From: Chitinophagaceae bacterium
GTDB lineage: Bacteria; Bacteroidota; Bacteroidia; Chitinophagales; Chitinophagaceae
Assembly: GCA_003167015.1 (NCBI GenBank)
Contig: PMUF01000614.1
Location: 1 to 5,247, forward strand
Length of the DNA: 5,247 nucleotides
Direction of reading: 5' to 3'
The notes below the pieces were generated by a model, which was given only the letters and a program-made list of their open reading frames with translations, ran no database searches and was not told the origin of the DNA. The position numbers were made by a program, and so were the translations under genes. Below are positions 1 through 5,247 of the stretch, in pieces; position 1 is the stretch's first letter, and each line of letters starts with the position of its first letter.

Positions 1-841
1 CCGATTCCTGCAAAAATTGCTTTACGCCGGTATTCAGCATATCCAGGTGGACATTGATGACAGGCCGGAAACGACCGCGTATCACGACGATGTGCTTCTT
101 GTACAGCACCTCGGAAGGCTGCATGTTCTTGCCATCCGGACCGAACAGCGCCGCATCCGTAAAACCGTATTTGACCAGGTGCAAGCTCATCAGCCTGTTA
201 TCCACCTTGCTGAAGTCCGGGCCCTCAAAACGGATCATGTCGATCTGAATGGCGTCTTTCGACAAATTATCCATCAGGGACAGCAAAAAAATATTGGGGT
301 GCGTATGATAGTAAAAGCAGGCATACAAGAGGTTTACGCCAAGAACGCCGACAGCATTCTGCTGTAAGACATTGTCGTTGTCCAGTAATTTCACATGGAT
401 GACGACGTCATTGAAATCTCCGCCGGGTTCCAGTTGGAATCGAACGCCCATCCAGCCATGTCCTTCATTGGTTTTGTGATAGTTAAGGGCCGACATAGTA
501 TCGGAAAAAGCAAAAAAGGTTGTTGTATTCCCCCGCTGCTCGGCCAACCGTTCGATCAATAACCCATATTCCTTTTCCAGCATCGCAATCAGGCGGGCTT
601 CGCTGACATAACGCTTGCCATGCACCCCATAAATAGCATCCGAAAAGGTCATGTCATAGGCAGACATGGTTTTGGCAATGGTGCCCGATGAGGCGCCCGC
701 CTTGAAAAAATAGGCGGCTACGTCCTGCCCTGCGCCCACTTCCGCAAAGGAGCCGTAAATTTTGGGATCCAGGTTGATGGCAAGCGCTTTTTGTTTTGTT
801 CCTAAGTCTTTATTGTGAATGACATCCATACAATTTGTCAT
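1..841 (-). CDS. Conserved protein of unknown function, C-terminus cut off by window edge
   Basis: An open frame runs without a stop from an ATG at 841 to the left edge, giving 280 codons. A second in-frame ATG lies at 829, four codons later; neither has a Shine-Dalgarno site, so the start is uncertain between the two. Counting from the 829 start, the protein begins MDVIHNKDLGTKQKALAINL, then has GSFAEVGAGQ (about 26-35), a Ser/Thr stretch ASSGTIAKTMSAYDMTFSD (about 46-64), GHGWMGVRFQ (about 123-132) and VIRGRFRPV (about 249-257). There is no signal peptide, no clear membrane segment and no beta-barrel or plug features, so it looks soluble and cytoplasmic. From memory, this belongs to a roughly 480-residue family found in Bacteroidota and other phyla whose database names ('TonB-dependent receptor', 'nicotinate-nucleotide adenylyltransferase') do not fit what is visible. 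About 60% of the protein is seen. No function is assigned. The coding frame is certain; the family recollection is less so. Confidence 0.85.
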   Translation of the reverse strand, partial: MTNCMDVIHNKDLGTKQKALAINLDPKIYGSFAEVGAGQDVAAYFFKAGASSGTIAKTMSAYDMTFSDAIYGVHGKRYVSEARLIAMLEKEYGLLIERLAEQRGNTTTFFAFSDTMSALNYHKTNEGHGWMGVRFQLEPGGDFNDVVIHVKLLDNDNVLQQNAVGVLGVNLLYACFYYHTHPNIFLLSLMDNLSKDAIQIDMIRFEGPDFSKVDNRLMSLHLVKYGFTDAALFGPDGKNMQPSEVLYKKHIVVIRGRFRPVINVHLDMLNTGVKQFLQES

Positions 842-922
842 TTATATATACCGCTGCCATAATCAATTGTAATAATAAGATAAAGACGCGTAAATGTACG
901 GTTTTGTAGGGAAATAAACGGA
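842..922 (-). promoter_or_regulatory. AT-rich leader, possible promoter of the leftmost gene
   Basis: These 81 bases separate the stop of the Gly-tailed membrane protein gene from the start of the leftmost gene. They are only about one-third G+C, well below the genes on either side. On the minus strand, TACATTTA at 898-891 matches the Bacteroidota -7 consensus TAnnTTTG except for its last base, and would leave a leader of about 45-50 bases before the ATG at 841. The nearest upstream TTTG (927-924) is 25 bases away, longer than the usual 19-23, so the match is weak. The gap and composition are seen; promoter activity is inferred. No terminator hairpin was found here. Confidence 0.3.
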
Positions 923-2077
923 TCAAAATTCTCCGGTTGCTCCTCCCCCACCTCCTGAACCACCGCCGAAACGCACGCCGGTATCCGCCGGCCGGGAGGC
1001 AGCAGACTGGAAGGTTTCAGCCAGGACCAGCGCCTCAATGTGTAGTTTTTCCAGCAGATGCGGATCGCCGGATGCTATCGAGGTCAGGCCATATTTTGGC
1101 GAGTGCAGGTAACGGATCAGGCCATAAGCGCCTCCGATGAGTACGCTCCCGCCGATGATCATGGCCAGTTCGGCCGGCAATACATGATAATAATACCGGA
1201 CAGTGAAGATGGATGCAGCTATTAGCGCCAGTCCTGCCCATAGAAAAATGACATCTTTCTTTTGAATGCCTCTTATGAGGTAGATGATCGGTACGATGGC
1301 TGTCAGTAGCCACCACAGCCAGCTTAAGGCGACAGGCCGTGGACTGCCGGAGATATATGCATTCAGTTCCCGGACGATATAATAGTTGCCGGCCAGGTAA
1401 AAACTCAGGAGGGCAGCCATCTGTAGCAGCGCCAGGCAGGAATGATAGTTCCGCAGATATTGCTCAGCAGATAACCGGGTGAAAAGGAGATAGAGTACGA
1501 CGGCAACAACCATGATCAGGAAAGGAAGAAAGGCCCTGGCAGCAGGGCCCAGACCGATGGCAATATGGAAGATCATGCTCAGACAGGCGCCATAGGCCAC
1601 GAGTGCTATCACATGGTCAGCATATCTCAGGACGCCCGCCGTGGCCAATAGGAAGATGATCAGGCTTTCCATGGAAGCATTGATATGGCTGGCGCAAAGA
1701 TTGATTCCTCCAAAGACCAGCCCACTGGCTATCCATAGCAAGGCATCATCTATTCCAGACCTGTACACCTTACGATCATATATAAAGAATTCGAGGGCGG
1801 CGTACGATACTATGCCGAAAAATATTAGCAGAATTCCTATTCCGTTTTCACTCGACACGCCCCCCAGCATGAATAGTCCCAGACAGCAGAGGAGGATCAC
1901 AACGGTCAGCAGGAAGAGACCGATGCGGATATAAATATTCGGGGTGTAAAAGTGATAGGGGTAGGATGCCCGGATATGTTGGTGTTCCTCTGCCGTAATG
2001 ATTTTTTTGGCCAATGCCTCTGAGGCCTCCGACTGTACGGCCCGGTTATCAAGATATAGACGATTATAGGCTATCAT
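923..2077 (-). CDS. Multi-pass inner-membrane protein with glycine-rich C-terminal tail (DUF2157-like partner)
   Basis: The 384-residue product has a soluble N-terminal segment (about 1-48) with a helical stretch, EALAKKIITAEEHQHI (20-35), followed by about ten hydrophobic segments near 51-72, 78-98, 110-129, 135-151, 153-172, 180-199, 212-229, 252-268, 276-293 and 302-321. A soluble tail of about 60 residues follows, including DPHLLEKLHIEALVLAETF (338-356), and ends in RFGGGSGGGGGATGEF (369-384). It has no signal peptide and no catalytic motif that I recognise. The N-terminal helix-then-membrane layout parallels the upstream gene product and DUF2157 proteins, so the two may descend from one duplication. 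The Gly-rich end resembles tails of TPM-domain and DUF2207 membrane proteins, but neither domain is present. The ATG at 2077 lies inside the end of the upstream gene (14-base overlap), pointing to translational coupling and a shared role. Function is unknown; an integral membrane location is well supported. Confidence 0.85.
   Translation of the reverse strand: MIAYNRLYLDNRAVQSEASEALAKKIITAEEHQHIRASYPYHFYTPNIYIRIGLFLLTVVILLCCLGLFMLGGVSSENGIGILLIFFGIVSYAALEFFIYDRKVYRSGIDDALLWIASGLVFGGINLCASHINASMESLIIFLLATAGVLRYADHVIALVAYGACLSMIFHIAIGLGPAARAFLPFLIMVVAVVLYLLFTRLSAEQYLRNYHSCLALLQMAALLSFYLAGNYYIVRELNAYISGSPRPVALSWLWWLLTAIVPIIYLIRGIQKKDVIFLWAGLALIAASIFTVRYYYHVLPAELAMIIGGSVLIGGAYGLIRYLHSPKYGLTSIASGDPHLLEKLHIEALVLAETFQSAASRPADTGVRFGGGSGGGGGATGEF
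2064..2077 (-). other. 14-base overlap between the two membrane-protein genes
   Basis: The ATG of the downstream gene (2077-2075) sits in a different frame inside the last codons of the upstream gene, whose TAA occupies 2066-2064. There is no room for an independent promoter or a strong ribosome site, since the preceding bases, CAACTCAAACCCC, carry no Shine-Dalgarno match. Ribosomes finishing the first gene probably restart on the second, keeping the two products in proportion. The overlap is seen directly; coupling is inferred. Confidence 0.7.
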
Positions 2078-3056
2078 GGGGTTTGAGTTGACGGTTCAGC
2101 CGGACCAGCAGCACTGCTGTCCCAAGCGCTGACAGAATAAAATAGAGCAGTCCGAGGAAGACCATCCCTGAAGAGCCGTCGGATACAGCCGACAACAGTC
2201 GAACCACCAAGGCGGACAATGCTATATAGGAGTATAATACGGTCACCAGTATAAAATAGAACGACTGCCTTGCCATGGCCTGGATATAGGCATACACAGC
2301 AAAGACAGCCAGCCCCAGGAACCACAACAGCCCGTAAGTCGTGTCATGAGTGAAAAACCCCGTCAATGCAGCGATAAAAAACAGATGCATGCCGAAATTA
2401 GTGTAGGTGGTCTCGAAATGAGGTTTCAGTCGCCGTTGCTGTGTCAGCCGGGCGATGAGTAATAAGATGACTGCCAGTATTATCCCTGTATAGATCAGGT
2501 GGTCATCGGCAAAGTTGCCTGTCTTCAGGATCGACAGCGGCGTGATAGCGATGCCCGCCCAGGCAGCCAGGTTTGTAATGGCCAGGCTTAGTACTCCTAA
2601 ATGATCAAAATAATAAGCCGCAATAAACAGGATCATCATAGGTATAAACGTGGCCAGCCCATAATGATCCCCAAACGTATCGTATTCATACTGCAAATAG
2701 CCAAGGAAGATCAACAGGCTGAGACAGCCCAGCAATAGGATATAATCGAAGAAAGGGTCAGGCGAACTGATCTTCTCCCAGCTGAAAGGAGCCTTTTTGC
2801 GCAGGCAATAATAAAAGCTGCCGGCCGTGATCAGGGCTATAAAGGCGAGTACAGCCTGGTGACCGATAGAGTCTATGTTCTTATATACCAGGATGCCTAA
2901 TCCTCCGGTCAGTAGCAGGACGCCCAGGTAGAGTAGCAGCCTGAGCTCCCAATAAAGGGATAGCAGGGGTTTCAATTCAAGGGCTTCCGTTTTCTGCAAA
3001 GCGCTGTCAGAAACCAGTCCTTCGGCATGCAGCTTTTTGAAAAGAGGTATTCGCAT
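2064..3056 (-). CDS. DUF2157-like multi-pass inner-membrane protein
   Basis: The product has 330 residues from the ATG at 3056. The frame stays open to a TTG at 3065, which would add three residues, but ATG is the better start; a GGAGGG just before it ends one base from the ATG, too close for a normal ribosome site. The first 36 residues are soluble and contain LFKKLHAEGLVSDSALQKTE (5-24), the pattern seen at the start of DUF2157 proteins (a Leu-rich helix, Gly-Leu/Ile, then Ser and a second helix). About ten membrane segments follow near 37-57, 65-84, 103-122, 134-149, 153-174, 186-204, 221-235, 240-258, 264-286 and 297-318, then a short basic tail. DUF2157 is a membrane domain without an established biochemical role. 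The downstream gene overlaps it by 14 bases and encodes a protein of similar layout, so the two probably act together. The family call is by eye and moderately sure; the membrane nature is clear. Confidence 0.85.
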   Translation of the reverse strand: MRIPLFKKLHAEGLVSDSALQKTEALELKPLLSLYWELRLLLYLGVLLLTGGLGILVYKNIDSIGHQAVLAFIALITAGSFYYCLRKKAPFSWEKISSPDPFFDYILLLGCLSLLIFLGYLQYEYDTFGDHYGLATFIPMMILFIAAYYFDHLGVLSLAITNLAAWAGIAITPLSILKTGNFADDHLIYTGIILAVILLLIARLTQQRRLKPHFETTYTNFGMHLFFIAALTGFFTHDTTYGLLWFLGLAVFAVYAYIQAMARQSFYFILVTVLYSYIALSALVVRLLSAVSDGSSGMVFLGLLYFILSALGTAVLLVRLNRQLKPHDSL

Positions 3057-3118
3057 ACCCTCCAAAATACAAGAATATCAGCGATTATACAACCCTTTTC
3101 AATGAAGGCAGAGCCTAT

Positions 3119-4351
3119 TTACAATATCCGCTTGAGCAATGGTAATTTTCTGAAGAGCAGCGAGCACAGCGCGTAACTGACCACCAGGCTGATGAAGGTG
3201 AGGAACAGGAATTTCAGCAGCAGCGGCGCCTGGACAGGACTGACGAGACGGCTGATGGCAATGAGGATCGGGGTGTGGAAAACATATACGGCAAAGGCAT
3301 TGGCTGAAAAAAAGCGTGCCGCACGACCCTGCCCGTTGAAGTTTTCCCGGAACGCCACCAACAGATACAGCGAAATGGCGGTGCCTGTCATCGACTCCCA
3401 GAACGCCATCCCCAGGCTCTGCCAATGCATCCCTCCTGTATAAGCAGCCAACGAGCCCTTGGCCGCACCACCCAGGACCAGTAAAGCCACCCAGAAAAGC
3501 AGTCCACCTATCAGGGCTACCCTGCCCCAGTATTTCCCGTCAGCGGTGGTGAACTTACCCAGCCAGCCGCCGCGGAAAGCCAGGGTACCGGCAGCAAAAT
3601 AGACGACGTATTGTGAAAAATAGCAAAACTGGAGGTTGTAAAAGGATGTGCCGTTGGGCCAGGGAAAACGGACCAAAAAAGTCAGTACTGCAATCAGGAC
3701 AATTAGTCCCCATATCCGGGCTTTACCCGGCACGGCGCCTGTCCCGGGCGTGCCACCGGCAGTGGCGGCTTTCGTCTTCCCCTGCAGTCTCCTGATCAGC
3801 GCATACCCCAGGCAAAAGATCAGCAAGGCTTCGCAAAACCAAAGAGGACCTGTGCCTCCCAGCCAGTGGCCGCTGGTGATATAATGGCTGTAAAGACCTG
3901 TAAAGCCATTTGGCGCAACATCCTCGCCATGGAATAGCCCGATACAGTAGATGGCTACGGGCTGCAGGATGAACACGAAGAATAGTAGCGGCAGGCCAAG
4001 CCGGAACGCCCTGTCCCTGATAAACTTGCCGGGTCCTTTGGCGTCATAGGCGCCGGGAACAAAATACCCGGCAATAAAGAAAAGGAAGCCCATGAAGAAG
4101 GACTGCAGGGTTGCCTGGTAGGTGCCGAAGATGAAAGTCCCGGCCGCACTCACGGGCCTGTCTTCCATATAATACCAACTGCCTAGATGACTGTAGGTGA
4201 CGGCGGCATGCATGCTGACGACCAGCATGATCATCACCCAACGGAGATTGTCGATATAAAGAAGACGGGCGGAATGACTCTTCACAACGGTGATGGCTGC
4301 GGGAGCGATGGCGGGGCGGGTCAACAAGGTCTGTTCTATGGTTTGTTCCAT
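3119..4351 (-). CDS. Acyltransferase-3 family membrane acyltransferase
   Basis: The 410-residue protein is an integral inner-membrane enzyme of the acyltransferase-3 family (PF01757; relatives include OafA and the glucan-modifying MdoC/OpgC). Such enzymes move acetyl, succinyl or similar groups onto sugars, glycans or lipids outside the cytoplasm. Family marks seen: YIDNLRW (32-38) leading into the first membrane helix with His48; FFIAGYFVP (91-99); DRAFRLGLPLL (113-123) entering helix 3; GPLWFCEALL (168-177); and SANAFAVYVFHTPILI (349-364), the usual Phe/Tyr-x-x-His-x-Pro region near the C-terminus. About ten helices fit near 35-52, 80-100, 119-139, 165-187, 213-230, 240-259, 277-295, 318-333, 349-368 and 378-400. 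A Gly/Ala/Thr-rich loop (about 190-210) joins the halves, and a 28-residue soluble extension precedes the first motif. It appears intact. No glycan or polysaccharide gene is adjacent, so the acceptor cannot be named. The ATG at 4351 is the first in frame and has no Shine-Dalgarno site. Confidence 0.92.
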   Translation of the reverse strand: MEQTIEQTLLTRPAIAPAAITVVKSHSARLLYIDNLRWVMIMLVVSMHAAVTYSHLGSWYYMEDRPVSAAGTFIFGTYQATLQSFFMGFLFFIAGYFVPGAYDAKGPGKFIRDRAFRLGLPLLFFVFILQPVAIYCIGLFHGEDVAPNGFTGLYSHYITSGHWLGGTGPLWFCEALLIFCLGYALIRRLQGKTKAATAGGTPGTGAVPGKARIWGLIVLIAVLTFLVRFPWPNGTSFYNLQFCYFSQYVVYFAAGTLAFRGGWLGKFTTADGKYWGRVALIGGLLFWVALLVLGGAAKGSLAAYTGGMHWQSLGMAFWESMTGTAISLYLLVAFRENFNGQGRAARFFSANAFAVYVFHTPILIAISRLVSPVQAPLLLKFLFLTFISLVVSYALCSLLFRKLPLLKRIL

Positions 4352-4423
4352 GGTAACTGTTTTATGATCCTAAACTACCTCGCTTTGATGCGCCGTTGAA
4401 GTTTCTTTGACGTATAGACGGTT

Positions 4424-5247
4424 TCAGGTGGTTAATAGGATCCCCTTCCCCTTCGACGACACCATTCCTTCATCGATCTCTCCGAGGTTTCTGCAGCCGG
4501 CCAGCCTTGCCGTCAGTTCGAAGTCATTGACCAGGTTCATGATCACCTCCTTTACCCCCTCCTGCCTTTTGATCCCCAGCCCATAGGCATAAGGTCTGCC
4601 TAACAGCACTGCGTCGGCGCCCAATGCCAGTGCCTTGAAGATATCGCTGCCGCAGCGGATACCGCTATCCAGGATCACCGGGAATGGCTTGGGCAGCGCC
4701 TTTCTGATAGGGCCAAGTGCATCCAGGGTAGGAATAGCACCATCTACCTGCCGGCCCCCATGGTTAGAGACAATGACCCCATTCGCGCCGGACGCGGCCG
4801 CCTGAATGGCATCTTCGGCGCGCAATATTCCCTTGATGAGGATCGGCAGCTGGGTCTGTTGGCGAAGCCAGACCACCTTGTCCCAGCTCAGTGCAGGGTT
4901 GGAATAAATATTAGTAAAAAGCCGAACGGCTTCCAGTGGTTCCTTGCTGAACAGATTCTTCCACAACCCTCCGGGATAATGGCCCTTCAGCCGCAACAGA
5001 TTGGCAATCGTCGTCAAGGTGATCGCGGGTCGGGGTGCGCCGGCCGCGGCCGGGATCTTTTTTTGATGCAGCAGATCCATGAATACCGGGTCTGACGTGT
5101 ACTGGGCAATGCCCATTCCTCGCAGGAACGGCAAATAGCCAAGGGCCAGATCGCGGCTGCGCCATCCGAGCAGTGTGGTGTCTACGGTGAGGACGATCGC
5201 CCGGCATCCGCATGCTTCGGCGCGTCTGACGAATGACAACACCAGGT
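4424..5247 (-). CDS. FMN-dependent alpha-hydroxy-acid oxidase, lactate 2-monooxygenase-like, N-terminus outside window
   Basis: The frame is open to the right edge, so about the last 274 residues are seen and roughly 130 N-terminal residues are missing. Positions here count from the codon at 5242. The family uses FMN in a TIM barrel to oxidise 2-hydroxy acids such as L-lactate to 2-oxo acids; the monooxygenase branch goes on to acetate and CO2. Seen: AIVLTVDTTLLGWRSRDL (15-32) with Asp21 and Arg28; LPILIKGIL (132-140) with the flavin-contacting Lys137; VSNHGGRQVDG (158-168) with catalytic His161 and substrate-binding Arg164; LDSGIRCGSDIFKALALGAD (191-210) and LLGRPYAYG (213-221), the FMN-phosphate region. 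GYLPFLRGMGIAQYTSDPVF (35-54) and the long stretch before Lys137 favour the lactate 2-monooxygenase-like branch over glycolate oxidase or lactate dehydrogenase. No signal peptide can be judged. All key residues in view are intact, so the enzyme is probably active; substrate choice (lactate or another 2-hydroxy acid) is inferred. The acyltransferase gene lies 72 bases downstream. Confidence 0.92.
   Translation of the reverse strand, partial: LVLSFVRRAEACGCRAIVLTVDTTLLGWRSRDLALGYLPFLRGMGIAQYTSDPVFMDLLHQKKIPAAAGAPRPAITLTTIANLLRLKGHYPGGLWKNLFSKEPLEAVRLFTNIYSNPALSWDKVVWLRQQTQLPILIKGILRAEDAIQAAASGANGVIVSNHGGRQVDGAIPTLDALGPIRKALPKPFPVILDSGIRCGSDIFKALALGADAVLLGRPYAYGLGIKRQEGVKEVIMNLVNDFELTARLAGCRNLGEIDEGMVSSKGKGILLTT

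Noticed and set aside
17..367. Plus-strand open frame of 116 codons near the left edge
   Set aside because: It lies wholly antisense to the minus-strand conserved gene, whose protein has family-like blocks; the plus-strand translation has no recognisable features.
1035..1316. Minus-strand alternative-frame open frame of 93 codons inside the Gly-tailed membrane protein gene
   Set aside because: Its His/Arg-rich translation is typical of an out-of-frame reading of a gene for a hydrophobic protein, and the main frame is intact.
3083..3089. TATAAT-like hexamer on the minus strand before the DUF2157-like gene
   Set aside because: No TTGACA-like box lies about 17 bases upstream, and the primary sigma factor of Bacteroidota does not use this consensus.
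3070..3102. Possible Bacteroidota promoter between the acyltransferase gene and the DUF2157-like gene (TTG at 3102-3100, 22 bases, TATTCTTG at 3077-3070, minus strand)
   Set aside because: The -7 element has one mismatch and the predicted transcript would begin only about 7 bases before the ATG; a 53-62-base gap can yield such a match by chance.
4352..4423. Gap between the oxidase and acyltransferase genes, inspected for a terminator or promoter
   Set aside because: Only a three-base-pair palindrome (CGTATAGACG at 4411-4420) and a partial -7 match (TAGTTTAG at 4377-4370) without an upstream TTG were found; neither is convincing.
4760..5095. Plus-strand open frame of 111 codons within the oxidase gene
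   Set aside because: It is antisense to a gene with all expected FMN-oxidase motifs, and its translation shows no family features.

Overview
The window holds five protein-coding genes, all on the minus strand and closely packed. Two run off the ends: the leftmost lacks its C-terminus and the rightmost lacks its N-terminus. Base composition is roughly balanced inside the genes. The protein families, the scarcity of Shine-Dalgarno sites and the gene style suggest a Bacteroidota genome, most likely Chitinophagaceae (Chitinophaga-like). That assignment is inferred from family resemblance, not from a marker gene.

In transcription order (right to left): (1) an FMN-dependent alpha-hydroxy-acid oxidase/dehydrogenase of the lactate 2-monooxygenase-like branch, 5'-truncated by the window edge (4424-5247); (2) after a 72-base gap, a ten-helix membrane acyltransferase of the acyltransferase-3 family (3119-4351); (3) after a gap of about 60 bases, a multi-pass membrane protein resembling DUF2157 (2064-3056); (4) overlapping it by 14 bases, a second multi-pass membrane protein with a similar layout and a glycine-rich C-terminal tail (923-2077); (5) after an AT-rich 81-base gap, the first 280 codons of a conserved family of unknown function (1-841), whose homologues I recall carrying doubtful names such as 'TonB-dependent receptor' or 'nicotinate-nucleotide adenylyltransferase'.

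Only genes 3 and 4 are firmly linked: their reading frames overlap, both have an N-terminal soluble helical segment followed by about ten membrane segments, and they probably work as a pair in the inner membrane. The oxidase and the acyltransferase could share a transcript with them, but nothing in the sequence ties their functions together. I see no RNA genes, mobile elements, CRISPR arrays, convincing terminators or long repeats. All intergenic gaps are under 100 bases. The most interesting parts are the paired membrane proteins with the Gly-rich tail and the unexplained conserved protein at the left edge.
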